From: Streptomyces sp. HPF1205
GTDB lineage: Bacteria > Actinomycetota > Actinomycetes > Streptomycetales > Streptomycetaceae
Assembly: GCF_020400825.1 (NCBI RefSeq)
Contig: NZ_JAINVH010000045.1
Span: 1-51,169 of the forward strand
Reading direction: 5' to 3'
DNA: 51,169 nucleotides
In this document: positions 8,902 to 17,447 of the stretch, one piece after another
How positions within the stretch are numbered: position 1 is the first letter of the stretch
Layout of the letters: each line of letters starts with the position of its first letter
Notes under the pieces: generated by a model
Database searches by the model: none
What the model was told of the DNA's origin: nothing
The model's input: the letters and a program-made list of their open reading frames with translations, nothing else
Translations under genes and position numbers: made by a program

Positions 8902-9915
8902 TCAGCCGATCTTGCGGCGGACCAGCCAGATGGTGGCGACGGCCAGTAGCAGGGTGAGCAGGCCCATCCAGCCGGCCTCGATGAACTGGAAGGGCCAGAA
9001 GCGGCCGGCGGGGTGGTAGCTCGTCACGATGGTGTAGTGCCGGGCCTGGAGCCAGTCCCTGTAGGTGACCGAGGGAAGCCCGTTGCCGGACGGAAGTTGC
9101 GCCACGTACTTCATGTACAGGCTGTGGCTCTGAGAGTCGCTGAGCGGGTGACCGGTGGGATCTGCGTATGCCGTGCCGGTCACCCAGTCGCGTGGGCCGG
9201 GCTTGCCAATGGTGGTCAGCGGCGTCATGTAGTGCTGGCGGAGCTTGAAGACGGTCGCCATGAGCAGGCCGAACGCACCGAGGAAGACGGTACCGACTGC
9301 GACCATGGTGCGGCGGATGAGCAGGCCGGCGAAGACCCCTGCCGCGAATGCCAGCAGCGTCTGGACCGGGAAGACGATCCCCTCCAGTTCGAAGCTGAGA
9401 TAGTCGCCGAATCCGACAGGCAGGACGTGGTCCAGCGGTGCATTGTACCACGTGTACAGGGCGCCGAATGCCTCCGTGACTGCGACCAGTGCCACCGCGA
9501 CCAGGGTCAGCTTGGTCAGCAGCCAGCGGGTGCGCCCAGCCGCCTGGGTCCAGGCGAACCGGTAGGTGCCCGTCTCCATCTCCCGTGCGATCAGAGGCCC
9601 TCCGAGGAAGGCACCGAATGCCCCTGGCAGCAGAAGGAGGAACAGGAAGGGCCACTTCGTCGCATACGAAGTGAACAGGTCGTCGGCGAGCTGCTGGCAG
9701 CGGCCACCGGAGTAGGACGCGCACTGGGCCAGCCCCAGCTGTTCGTAGGTTGAACGTGCCTGCATGCCTCCGGCCACCATCAGCGCGGCGAAGCAGGCCA
9801 GCATTCCCAACAGGCCGTAGAGGGCGAACCGGTGCTGGCGCCAGGTCACCCAGGCAAGACCGAGCCGGGGCAGCGAGCTGTCGCGGGCCAGGGACGGTGC
9901 ATCGGTCATCGTCAT
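8902..9915 (-). CDS. ABC transporter permease (ABC-2 type)
   Basis: 337 residues with about six membrane segments. The first is near residues 30-48 (FALYGLLGMLACFAALMVAG), and the others lie around 90-105, 138-155, 180-200, 205-225 and 312-332. A long extracytoplasmic loop precedes the last segment. The final residues VRRKIG are cytoplasmic. It is the membrane partner of the ATPase immediately upstream (stop and start share TGATG). Together with the GntR gene this forms a GntR-ATPase-permease exporter operon of the YtrA type, often linked to cell-envelope or antibiotic stress. The substrate is unknown. Confidence 0.85.
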   Translation of the reverse strand: MTMTDAPSLARDSSLPRLGLAWVTWRQHRFALYGLLGMLACFAALMVAGGMQARSTYEQLGLAQCASYSGGRCQQLADDLFTSYATKWPFLFLLLLPGAFGAFLGGPLIAREMETGTYRFAWTQAAGRTRWLLTKLTLVAVALVAVTEAFGALYTWYNAPLDHVLPVGFGDYLSFELEGIVFPVQTLLAFAAGVFAGLLIRRTMVAVGTVFLGAFGLLMATVFKLRQHYMTPLTTIGKPGPRDWVTGTAYADPTGHPLSDSQSHSLYMKYVAQLPSGNGLPSVTYRDWLQARHYTIVTSYHPAGRFWPFQFIEAGWMGLLTLLLAVATIWLVRRKIG

Positions 9916-10829
9916 CAGTGGAGCACCTGTTCGCTGTGTAGGGGTTTCGGGCCGGGCAGGGCCGATGCGGAGGGTTCGCGCATGTAGGCCAGCACCAGTT
10001 CCTCCAGACCGACCGGGTGCCGTTGCCAGCCCGGCAGTGCGGCCGACGGGTCGGGGGTACGGACCATCAGGTGCGCCTGGGCGGCAGTGCGTCGGTCCCG
10101 GACGACCGGAAAGCGCTGCGTGACGGAATCGGCCTGCTCGGCCGGACCGGTCAGGACGTGATGCCCGGCCACCAGTTCCTCGACCTCACCACAGACCTGG
10201 ATCCGGCCGCCGTGTACGACGACCACGTAGTCGCACACCCGCTCCAGTTCCGCAACGACGTGGGAGGAGAACACCACCGAGATGCCGTCCTCCGACACGG
10301 CCGTCATCAACGCCGACATGAAGTCGTGGCGCGCAACCGGATCCAGCGCGGCCAACGGCTCATCCAGGATGAGAAGTTCCGGGCGTTTGGCGAGCGCAAG
10401 GGTGAGCGCCACCTGGGAGCGCTGACCGCCGGACAAAGCACCAACCTTCTTCGCCAGGGGAATGCCCAGCTCCTTCAGGCGGTCCTGGGCACGGTCGGCA
10501 TCCCATCGCCGGTTCATGGCGCGCCCCATCCGCAGCATGTCGGCCACGGACAGATTGCGGTAGAGCGCCGCCTCCTGGGCCACGAAGGCGACTGCGTCAA
10601 GCGCGGCAGGCGACCCCGCAGGCCTGCCGCCTGCCACCCGCACCTGCCCCGTCGTCGCCCTGGCCAGGCCAACCGCCAGGCTCAACAGAGTTGTCTTGCC
10701 CGCACCGTTCGCGCCGACCAAGCCGACCACGTGTCCGGCCGGAACCGCCAACGAGCAGTCCCGCAGGGCCCACGTGCGGCCGTAGCGCTTGCCGAGTCCG
10801 GCCGTCTCGATCGCCAGGCCGCTGCTCAT
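9915..10829 (-). CDS. ABC transporter ATP-binding protein
   Basis: 304 residues. Walker A GANGAGKTT, Q-loop region FVAQEAALY, signature LSGGQRSQ, Walker B LLILDEPLAALDP and H-loop SSHVVAEL are all present, so it should be active. The C-terminal 80 residues extend beyond the nucleotide-binding domain, as in drug-export ATPases. The start overlaps the stop of the GntR gene by 4 bp and its own stop overlaps the permease start, so the three are translationally coupled. It is predicted to drive export through the neighbouring permease. Confidence 0.92.
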   Translation of the reverse strand: MSSGLAIETAGLGKRYGRTWALRDCSLAVPAGHVVGLVGANGAGKTTLLSLAVGLARATTGQVRVAGGRPAGSPAALDAVAFVAQEAALYRNLSVADMLRMGRAMNRRWDADRAQDRLKELGIPLAKKVGALSGGQRSQVALTLALAKRPELLILDEPLAALDPVARHDFMSALMTAVSEDGISVVFSSHVVAELERVCDYVVVVHGGRIQVCGEVEELVAGHHVLTGPAEQADSVTQRFPVVRDRRTAAQAHLMVRTPDPSAALPGWQRHPVGLEELVLAYMREPSASALPGPKPLHSEQVLH

Positions 10830-11293
10830 GCGACCACCCCCGCCCGGCCACTGCCGCCTTCCTCGTCCGCGCGGCCTGCACGGCTGTGCCGCAGATCGTG
10901 CAGGGCCGCGGTGAACAGGGCACTCATGCCTTCCTCGTCCACCCCGGCCTCGCTCGCCGTGCGCATCCAGGCCAGCAGGCTCTTGTGCAGGGCTGCCTGT
11001 TCCCGCAGCCCCACACGCTCCACGATGCCCTCGACGAACGTCCCAACTCCCCGCCGGCCGACGACCAACCCCCGGTGTTCCAGCTCCCGGTAGGCCTTCA
11101 ACACCGTGTTCGGGTTGATCGCCAACCCGGCGACGACGTCCTTGACCCTCGGCAGCTGATCCCCATGCCGCAGATACCCCAGCCGCACCGCCTGCTCCAC
11201 CTGCTGGACCAGTTGCAAGTAGGTGGGCACTCCTGATGTCGGATCGAGACGGAACTCGATCGGCGACGGCGAGCCATTTTTATCTACATTCAT
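10826..11293 (-). CDS. GntR-family regulator, YtrA type
   Basis: About 155 residues. The N-terminal winged helix runs from GVPTYLQLVQQVEQAVRLGY through LPRVKDVVAGLAINPNTVLKAYRELEHRGLV to GVGTFV. A short C-terminal helical tail replaces the large effector domain of other GntR classes, which defines the YtrA subgroup. These proteins repress their own operon with the ABC exporter and release it when envelope-active compounds are present. ATG at 11293 is chosen because a strong promoter lies just upstream, leaving almost no leader. An in-frame ATG further upstream would lie inside that promoter. Confidence 0.85.
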   Translation of the reverse strand: MNVDKNGSPSPIEFRLDPTSGVPTYLQLVQQVEQAVRLGYLRHGDQLPRVKDVVAGLAINPNTVLKAYRELEHRGLVVGRRGVGTFVEGIVERVGLREQAALHKSLLAWMRTASEAGVDEEGMSALFTAALHDLRHSRAGRADEEGGSGRAGVVA

Positions 11294-11301
11294 AGTTATT
11301 G

Positions 11302-11331
11302 AGTTAAAGCAGGTTGCTGACCTCATGTCAA
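11302..11331 (-). promoter_or_regulatory. promoter of the GntR-ABC operon
   Basis: On the minus strand TTGACA (11331-11326) and TTAACT (11307-11302) are separated by 18 bp. The predicted start of transcription is only a few bases before the ATG at 11293, so the GntR mRNA is probably leaderless or nearly so. The repeated AACT half-sites around the -10 could be operator sequence. Confidence 0.6.
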
Positions 11332-11392
11332 CTTCTTGCGCCAGCCTGGCGCCAGGGCCGATAACACCCCCGCGCCTCGCAGACGGGCATGC

Positions 11393-11501
11393 TGCCGCAG
11401 TAAATGCCGGATTTACTGCGACCGAGCCTCTACCGTGATCTTCGCGACCTGCGGCGGGTTCTCCGGCCGCCGCAGGCGAGGTGTACGCATTTACTGCGGC
11501 A
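11393..11501. promoter_or_regulatory. candidate tyrosine-recombinase resolution site (three repeats)
   Basis: CGCAGTAAAT (11396-11405) and ATTTACTGCG (11411-11420) form a perfect inverted pair around a 5-bp centre, like a tyrosine-recombinase core. A third copy, GCATTTACTGCGGCA (11487-11501), is the exact reverse complement of 11393-11407. Between them is another dyad, CCTGCGGCGG (11449-11458) with CCGCCGCAGG (11467-11476). The block ends 22 bp before the recombinase start. The arrangement resembles the internal resolution site upstream of tnpI in Tn4430-type transposons: an inverted core plus accessory copies. Function is inferred from layout. Confidence 0.6.
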
Positions 11502-11523
11502 GAGCAGTCGGGAGGGCGGGGCC

Positions 11524-12603
11524 GTGTCGGTCGAACTGGCGAGCGCGTCGGATGATGGGGCAGACGTTCGGGGCGCGTTCGCTGTGCCGCGCGCCCGAGT
11601 AGTGCCCCTATCCGCCCCACCGGGCCTGTACTCCGCGGCGGTCGAGCGGTATCTCACCGGCGCCGGGATCTCGAAGTCCTCCGCGAGGGTCTACCGGATC
11701 TCACTGACGACGTGGGGGTGGATGGTCGCCGGACAGCCGGCCCCGACCGGTCCGGCCCGCCGCAGCGCGAAGCCGCCCGCCATGCCGGTCACCGTCATCG
11801 ACGACCCTGCCCTGCCGGAGGTGCTGGCGGAGCTCGCCGCCGCGCGGGCGGACGAGATGGACGCCGACACCGTCAACCGGGAGCTGTCGATCGCGCGCAA
11901 GGCGATCGGCTGGTGGCAGCGCCAGGGCTGGATCGAAGGCGATCCGACGATTGGCATCGAGCGGCGCCCGGCACCGCCGGACCGCACCAAGGCCCTCGCC
12001 GAGAGCCAGATCGCCGCCCTGTGGCGGCTGGACGCCGGGCTGAGGGAGAAGACGTTCTGGAAGATGCTCTATGAATCGGCGGCCAGAGCCGACGAGGTGC
12101 TGTGCCTGAACGTCGAAGACCTGTACCCGCAGGACAAGCGGGGCAAGGTCACCTCGAAGGGCGGGGCGACCGAGTGGATTCACTGGCAGTCCGGCACCGC
12201 CCAACTGCTGCCCCGCCTGATCGCCGGACGCACCCGCGGCCCGCTGTTCCTCACCAGCCGCAAGGCGCCCGCGGGCACCCCGACGCTGGACGTATGCGAG
12301 CAGACCGGCCGGGCCCGCCTGTCCTACCGCCGGGCCGAGGAGATCTTCGAGAAGTCCACACGACTGCTGGCCAACCCGCTCGCCCGTGAGGAGGACATCG
12401 AGGAGTTGGAGGGCTTCACGCTGCACCGGCTACGACACTCCGCGCTGACGCACGACGCCGAGAAGGGCACCTCCACCCCGATGCTGCTGGCCCGTTCCCG
12501 CCACGCCTCCGTCCGCTCCCTGGAGCGGTACGCCCGCCCCGGCGTCGACGCGGTTGCGGCCCACGTTGCGGCATCCGACCCGGCCACCCGCCGACGGGGC
12601 TGA
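11524..12603 (+). CDS. tyrosine recombinase (TnpI/integrase-like)
   Basis: About 359 residues from GTG 11524, with GGGAGG 7 nt upstream; the reading frame stays open further upstream. An N-terminal SAM-like core-binding domain (YSAAVERYLTGAGISKSSARVYRISLTTW) is followed by the catalytic domain: Arg near residue 187 (SAARADEVLCL), HRLRHSALTH near 301-310, RHAS near 326 and the nucleophile Tyr near 336 (LERYARP). The catalytic set looks complete. With a Tn3 transposase in the same element, cointegrate resolution is the best guess. An alternative is a stand-alone integrase unrelated to the transposon. It ends 4 bp before the right terminal repeat. Confidence 0.85.
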   Translation: MSVELASASDDGADVRGAFAVPRARVVPLSAPPGLYSAAVERYLTGAGISKSSARVYRISLTTWGWMVAGQPAPTGPARRSAKPPAMPVTVIDDPALPEVLAELAAARADEMDADTVNRELSIARKAIGWWQRQGWIEGDPTIGIERRPAPPDRTKALAESQIAALWRLDAGLREKTFWKMLYESAARADEVLCLNVEDLYPQDKRGKVTSKGGATEWIHWQSGTAQLLPRLIAGRTRGPLFLTSRKAPAGTPTLDVCEQTGRARLSYRRAEEIFEKSTRLLANPLAREEDIEELEGFTLHRLRHSALTHDAEKGTSTPMLLARSRHASVRSLERYARPGVDAVAAHVAASDPATRRRG

Positions 12604-12607
12604 GCCC

Positions 12608-12659
12608 ATCGCCCCTGGTCAGCGATATCTGTTGTTTTTGCGGCCGTTGCTACGGCGAC
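12608..12659 (-). repeat. right terminal inverted repeat of the Tn3-like element
   Basis: This is the reverse-complement partner of 5350-5401. With the adjacent C-run (12659-12664) the end reads inward GGGGGGTCGCCGTAG, which fits the G-rich termini of the Tn3 family. It lies immediately after the recombinase stop and about 20 bp before the next gene. Confidence 0.7.
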
Positions 12660-12678
12660 CCCCCGGTAGCCTGACGGG

Positions 12679-14001
12679 ATGGGACCAGGTGGGGGCAGGC
12701 TCGCGGCGGTCGCGTGCCTGGCGGTCGGCGTCGCGCTCGTCATGGGCGGCTGCGGCACGGTCGACGCGCGGCAGGACGGCAAGGGGACCACGAGCGCGGC
12801 ACGTCTCGGCTTCACGAAGTACGCGGGCGCCGTGGACTACCCGTCGGTGACAGGACCGGGCGACAAAGGGTACGTGGCGCCGGGCGAGGGCCTGCGCCGA
12901 CTGGTCCCGCTGGGCGACTGCGTCCTGGGCGCGGGCACGTACGCCAACGGATACCACTACGTCCCCGTCAACTGGACCGGCTCCCACCACTGCACGAAGC
13001 TGTCGCTCACCCCGAGGCCGGGGGCCGGCGGTGACAGCGGAGCCGACAGCGAGAAGCCGTACTCCATGCGCACCGGCCGGCTCGGCGGCGGACTGCCGGG
13101 TGACGTGGTGGTGCCGTGGGGCGACGGGTCGCTGATCGGCGTCGGCGCCACCCTGACCCGCCGGGCGCCGGACGGCACGCTGACGCGGCTCGCCGCGCTG
13201 CCGCTGACGTTCAACGACCACCCGGAGCAGGAGACCGCGGACGACGCCTCCGTGAACACCGCGGTGAAGGTCGGCTCGCGGCTGCTCATCGGCGGCGGCC
13301 AGTACGTCGCCAAGGTGGAGTCCCCGTTCGTCTTCGCCTCCGACGACGCGGGCAGGACCGTGCGCCGCGTACCGCTGCCCCCGGTCGCCGGCACCCGACC
13401 GGGCACTCCCGTGGGCGACTTCGCCGTCCACGGCCGGGAGGTCGTCGCCTTCGGCGCGGCGGCGACCAACGCCTACGACTTCGCCCCCTCGGGCACCGTC
13501 CCGTACTGGCGCAGCGCGGACGGCGGCGCGCACTGGACGTCCGGCGCCGTCACCGGGACACCGCCGGGCACCCTGATCCGCGGCGTCCTGTACGCGCGGG
13601 GCCGGTGGCTGGCCGTCGGCGGCCGGGGGAAGACCCGCCAGTTCTACGACAACCTCCCGCTGCTCTACACCAGCCGCGACGGCGTCCGCTGGACGCGCGC
13701 GGACACCTCCGCCATGGGCACCGGCGAGATCACCGCGGCGACCGTGGACTCCGCGGGCAGCCCGGTCCTCATCGGCTCCGCCCCCCGGCTCAGGTCCCGG
13801 CCCGGCACCAACCCGGTGTCCTGCTCGTACGTATGGGTCGGCGACGGTACGGGCACGGGCTGGAAGCGCGGCGCCCTCGGCTGCTCCGAGGACCCCCCGA
13901 CCGCCGCGGTCACCCTCGCCGACGGCCGCGTACTGATCGCGGGCGACCGCGACCTCTGGCTCTCCCGCGACCCGCGGGCCGGTCGCGCGCACACCTCCTG
14001 A
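12679..14001 (+). CDS. lipoprotein with sialidase/BNR-like repeats
   Basis: 440 residues. The signal peptide ends in a lipobox (LVMGGC, Cys near residue 24), so it should be membrane-anchored outside the cell. The body is rich in beta-propeller-like repeats: WRSADGGAHWTSG and YTSRDGVRWTRAD match the SxDGxxW Asp-box (BNR) pattern, with a weaker SDDAGRTVRRV. Such folds occur in sialidases but also in many binding proteins; no catalytic residues can be assigned. Its ATG lies only about 10-15 bp outside the Tn3-like element, so the insertion may have separated the gene from its original promoter. Confidence 0.75.
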   Translation: MGPGGGRLAAVACLAVGVALVMGGCGTVDARQDGKGTTSAARLGFTKYAGAVDYPSVTGPGDKGYVAPGEGLRRLVPLGDCVLGAGTYANGYHYVPVNWTGSHHCTKLSLTPRPGAGGDSGADSEKPYSMRTGRLGGGLPGDVVVPWGDGSLIGVGATLTRRAPDGTLTRLAALPLTFNDHPEQETADDASVNTAVKVGSRLLIGGGQYVAKVESPFVFASDDAGRTVRRVPLPPVAGTRPGTPVGDFAVHGREVVAFGAAATNAYDFAPSGTVPYWRSADGGAHWTSGAVTGTPPGTLIRGVLYARGRWLAVGGRGKTRQFYDNLPLLYTSRDGVRWTRADTSAMGTGEITAATVDSAGSPVLIGSAPRLRSRPGTNPVSCSYVWVGDGTGTGWKRGALGCSEDPPTAAVTLADGRVLIAGDRDLWLSRDPRAGRAHTS

Positions 14002-14107
14002 CCCGCGGTTCCGGTCCTCGGCGGGCGGCCGGGGGCCCAGTGTCGTACCCCTGTGGTGAAGTGGCGTCGGACCACCGGACGACGCGGACTGCGAGGGGGA
14101 GTTGACG

Positions 14108-15514
14108 ATGGGTGGGCGCGTGGCGTGGCGGCCGTTCCTGGAGCAGTGGAGCGCGGAATGGATCGCGGGCCACGACCCGGAGCAGGACACGCCGCTGGAG
14201 CCGGAGGTGGTGCGCGACACCTGGCTGGGGTTCGCTCCCGCGAGCGAGGCCGAGGTCGAGGCGGCCGAGGCCCGGCTGGGGCGCCGGCTGCCGCCTTCGC
14301 TGCGGGAGTTCCTGCTCGTGACCGACGGATGGCGCGACGCGGGCACCTTCGTCTACCGCCTCGCGGGCACGGCGGATCTGGAGTGGCTGCGGGACACCGA
14401 CGACCGCCATTGGATCGAGGTCTGGCAGGAGTTCGCGGAGGAGGCCGCCGCCGAGGACGGGGACGGGGACGAGGACGAGGACGACGAGGACGGGGAACCG
14501 GACGAGTTGGACGACGACGCGTTCATGGTCCAGGAGGCGAGGATGCTCGCGCGCTCCTTGCGCCTGTCGCTGGAGGGCGACGCGGCGGTCATGCTGCTCG
14601 ACCCGGACGACGTGGACGAGGACGGCGAGTGGGCGGCGTACTGGCTCGCCTCCTGGTCCGGCGAGGGACCGGAGCGGTACGACTCGTTCCACGACCTCAT
14701 GCGGCAGCAGTGGAGGTCCTTCCACGCGTTGCGCCGGCCGCCGGGCGAGACCCGGGACCACTGGGACGCGGAGGTCGAGCGGGCCCGCCGGGAGGCGCTG
14801 GCGGGTGCGGTCGACGAACCGCTGGCGGTGTTCGCCCGGGCGCACGAGTTCGGCCGGCGGCGGGCGGACGTGCTGGCCGCCCAGATGAGGATGCTGCTCG
14901 GCGACTGGCGCGGCGAGGTCGCGGCTCTGGCGTGGTACCGGCCCGAGCTCGACGATTTCCTGCTCGGCCCGCTGTTCGCCACGGAACTCCTGCCGCTCGT
15001 CGTCCGCCACGAGCGGCTCGCGCACCCCCACGCCCTGCGCCCCCTGCCGCGCCTGAAGGAGTACGCGCCCGCGCCCGTCCGCGCCCTCGTGGAGCGGTAC
15101 GAGGCCCGGGCGGCCGAGCCGGGCTTCCGCCTGTCCTTCGGCCCGCCCGAGTTCGACGCGGCCGTGCACGCCGTCGCCGACCGCCTCGCCGCCCACCCGG
15201 CCTTCCAGGTCCCCGACGAGCCCCCGGGCCGGGGCCCGGCCTCCCGTTCGATCGTCGTCACCATGTACGCGCTCGACGATCCGGAGCGGCCCGGGGCCGA
15301 CGCGGCCCACGTCGCACACGCGGCCCAGGCGGCCCAGGCGGCCCTCAGCGACGAGGCCTGGCACGACCTGCTGGCCGCCCTCCCCCTGTGGCGCCCGGTG
15401 TCCGACGACCACATCGCCCCGATATCCCTGCTCGCCCACCCCGCTCTGGCCGCACTGATCACCCCGGCCCGCGCCCGCGAACTCCTCTCCACCCCGCGCG
15501 ACGCGACGCGATAG
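14108..15514 (+). CDS. SMI1/KNR4 (SUKH) domain protein
   Basis: About 468 residues. The N-terminus has the SUKH-1 signature: WLGFAPASEAEVEAAEARLGRRLPPSLREFLLVTDGW around residues 38-75. A long Asp/Glu run follows near 118-140 (DGDGDEDEDDEDG), and the rest is Arg/Ala/Pro-rich with no recognised domain. SUKH proteins are often immunity partners of polymorphic toxins, but no toxin gene is adjacent, so this may be a housekeeping member of the family. ATG 14108 has GGGGGAG about 6 nt upstream; TTG 14102 in the same frame is less likely. Confidence 0.8.
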   Translation: MGGRVAWRPFLEQWSAEWIAGHDPEQDTPLEPEVVRDTWLGFAPASEAEVEAAEARLGRRLPPSLREFLLVTDGWRDAGTFVYRLAGTADLEWLRDTDDRHWIEVWQEFAEEAAAEDGDGDEDEDDEDGEPDELDDDAFMVQEARMLARSLRLSLEGDAAVMLLDPDDVDEDGEWAAYWLASWSGEGPERYDSFHDLMRQQWRSFHALRRPPGETRDHWDAEVERARREALAGAVDEPLAVFARAHEFGRRRADVLAAQMRMLLGDWRGEVAALAWYRPELDDFLLGPLFATELLPLVVRHERLAHPHALRPLPRLKEYAPAPVRALVERYEARAAEPGFRLSFGPPEFDAAVHAVADRLAAHPAFQVPDEPPGRGPASRSIVVTMYALDDPERPGADAAHVAHAAQAAQAALSDEAWHDLLAALPLWRPVSDDHIAPISLLAHPALAALITPARARELLSTPRDATR

Positions 15515-15592
15515 ACCGCCCCCACCCGACCGCGGCCGCCGGCCCGGGCGTGGGGCCCCGTGCTGGGAGTGCCGATCGCCGCGGCGGGGGCT

Positions 15593-16267
15593 TCACCGCG
15601 CGGCTGGAGCCGTTCGTTCGCCGCCCGCGGTCCGCGGGTTCCGGTCGGCGCCGTGAGGGGAGGCCGTAGGCGATGCGCCTCCCGGAAAGACGAGGAGCGC
15701 GCGGTCGACGACGCGATGCAGCGCCTCCCGGGAGACACCGGCCGCGGCCTGGACCGCCAGTCCTGCCGATACGGTGCTCACGTACTTGGCGAGGTCGGCG
15801 GGGTCTTCGGAGGCCGGCAGGTCGCCGTCCGCGATCGCACGGGCGAAGCGTTCCGCGAACCGCGCCTCGCCGTCGGCGCGCCTGTCGGCCAGGTACCGCA
15901 CCACGCGGTCGTCCTCGGGGGCCGCCGCGAGCCCGCCCTGTATGGACAGGCATCCCGCCGGCTTGCCCGGCGTCGTGACGGCGTCCGCGTTGTCCCGCAG
16001 GTAGCGCCTGGCGGTCTCGTATGCCGTCGGCTCCGCGAGCGCGGTGTTCACGTACGCCATGTCGATGCGCGCGTACCGTTCGACGGCGAGCTTGAACGTC
16101 TCTTCCTTGGTGCCGAAGGCGTTGTAGAGGCTCGGGCGGCTGATGCCCATCGCCTCGGTCAGGTCGCTCAGGCTGGTGCCCGTGTAGCCCTGCCTCCAGA
16201 ACACGTCGATCGCCTTGTCGAGCGCGTCGTCCATGTCGAACTCACGAGGCCTGCCTCTTTGCACCAT
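15593..16267 (-). CDS. TetR-family transcriptional regulator
   Basis: 224 residues. The N-terminal HTH covers about residues 8-55 (FDMDDALDKAIDVFWRQGYTGTSLSDLTEAMGISRPSLYNAFGTKEETF). The C-terminal ligand domain carries the AGCLSIQGG segment of the TetR_C subgroup found with oxidoreductase genes. ATG 16267 has a GGAGGGAGG-like Shine-Dalgarno upstream. It lies downstream of, and in the same direction as, a quinone oxidoreductase and an SDR. Palindromes in the SDR promoter are good candidates for its operator. The tail (about 25 residues, GADRNPRTAGGERTAPAAR) is probably disordered. Confidence 0.88.
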   Translation of the reverse strand: MVQRGRPREFDMDDALDKAIDVFWRQGYTGTSLSDLTEAMGISRPSLYNAFGTKEETFKLAVERYARIDMAYVNTALAEPTAYETARRYLRDNADAVTTPGKPAGCLSIQGGLAAAPEDDRVVRYLADRRADGEARFAERFARAIADGDLPASEDPADLAKYVSTVSAGLAVQAAAGVSREALHRVVDRALLVFPGGASPTASPHGADRNPRTAGGERTAPAAR

Positions 16268-16495
16268 GACCGGTCCTCCCTCCTGAGCCCATTTAACTAC
16301 CAACGGGAACAGAAAGGCCGACTCGCCTCCACCCCGGCGCGGGGAGTCCGATCTCCCCTGCCGCGGGTGGTGGCGCGAGCCGGCCGGTCCGATCGTCCTC
16401 CGACGGCGCTCGGACCGGCCGTCGACTCGCCGCACCGCACCGCGCCTCGGCTCGACTCGGCTGGGCCCGGCCCGACCTGCTCGACTCGGCTCAGC

Positions 16496-17410
16496 TCAGC
16501 TCAGTGTCAGTACGATCTTGTCCCGCACCTCACCGGACGCGAGCAAGCGGTGCGCTTCGGCCGCCTGCTGGAGGGGCAGCGAGCGGCGCGGTTTCAGCCG
16601 GAGTGTGCCGGCCGCGAGCATCGGCAGGGTGACGGCGAGGGCGTCGGGTGCGCGGTCCGGGCCCGGCTGCGACATCAGTGCCCCGACAGCCGCCGCTCCT
16701 GCCGGATCGGCGAGCGTGACCACCCGAGCCGGATCGCCGGTCGCCGCCACCGCCTCGGCGAGTCCGCCACGGCCCGCCGCGTCGATGACGGCGTCGACCC
16801 GGCCGGCAAGCGCGGCCACGCGCTCGAAGACCCCGGCTCCGTACGGCACGAACTCGCCTCCGAGTTCGCGCACGAGCTCCTCGTCGCGCTCGGCGGCCGC
16901 TCCGATGACACGCACTCCCCGCGAGCGGGCGAGTTGCAGGGCGATCACGCCGACGGACCCCGCGGCGCCCAGGACGACGAGCGTCTCCCCCGCGGCCGCG
17001 CGGACCTGGCGGAGGGTGCCGAGCGCGGCCTCGGCCGATGCCGGCAGCGCCGCCGCCTCGGTCCAGCCGACCTGCGGCGGTTTCGGGAACCAGACCGGTG
17101 CCGCGACCAGTTCGCCGTACCCGCCTTGGGACGGCAGGTAAGCGGCGACTTCGTCACCCGCGCTGACGCCGCTCACGCCCTGGCCGACCTGCTCGACGAC
17201 GCCCGCCGCTTCGAATCCCAGCACCGAGCCCGGACCCTGCGGGAACACCTCGGTCAGCCGTCCCGCCCGGATGTTGAGGTCCGTGGGCCCGACGCCCGCG
17301 GCCCTGACCCGGACGAGCACCTCGCCCGCCGCCGCGACCGGCGCCTGCACCTCCCTCCATTCGAGCACGTCCGGTTCGCCGAACCGGGTGATCACCATCG
17401 CGTAGGACAT
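16496..17410 (-). CDS. NADP-dependent quinone oxidoreductase (MDR family)
   Basis: 304 residues, a zinc-free medium-chain dehydrogenase/reductase. The GroES-like N-terminal domain (GEVLVRVRAAGVGPTDLNIRAG) lacks the zinc Cys ligands. The Rossmann motif is VLGAAGSVGVIALQLARSRG near residues 145-165. The family reduces quinones or enones with NADPH. It starts 37 bp after the SDR stop and is probably co-transcribed with it; the TetR gene follows 228 bp downstream. Together they look like an inducible electrophile- or quinone-detoxification operon. The substrate is unknown. Confidence 0.9.
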   Translation of the reverse strand: MSYAMVITRFGEPDVLEWREVQAPVAAAGEVLVRVRAAGVGPTDLNIRAGRLTEVFPQGPGSVLGFEAAGVVEQVGQGVSGVSAGDEVAAYLPSQGGYGELVAAPVWFPKPPQVGWTEAAALPASAEAALGTLRQVRAAAGETLVVLGAAGSVGVIALQLARSRGVRVIGAAAERDEELVRELGGEFVPYGAGVFERVAALAGRVDAVIDAAGRGGLAEAVAATGDPARVVTLADPAGAAAVGALMSQPGPDRAPDALAVTLPMLAAGTLRLKPRRSLPLQQAAEAHRLLASGEVRDKIVLTLS

Positions 17411-17447
17411 CCGTCTCCCCTTCGCTCCTCCCGTCGCCGCGGCCCGG

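Larger units (their letters stand above)
5343..12669. mobile_element. degraded Tn3-family-like element with tyrosine recombinase and ABC cargo
   Basis: The segment is bounded by diverged inverted repeats (5350-5401 on plus, 12608-12659 on minus, about 83% identical by eye). Just outside each is CCCCCGGTAG in direct orientation (5338-5347 and 12660-12669). The last five bases, GGTAG, could be the 5-bp target duplication typical of Tn3, although the spacing to the repeats differs by 3 nt between the ends. The right terminus reads inward as GGGG..., as in Tn3-family ends. Contents: a small membrane protein, a broken Tn3 transposase, a GntR-ABC operon and a TnpI-like recombinase with a candidate resolution site. 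Removing it would leave divergent peptidase and lipoprotein genes with a short shared upstream region. Exact ends are inferred. Confidence 0.65.
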
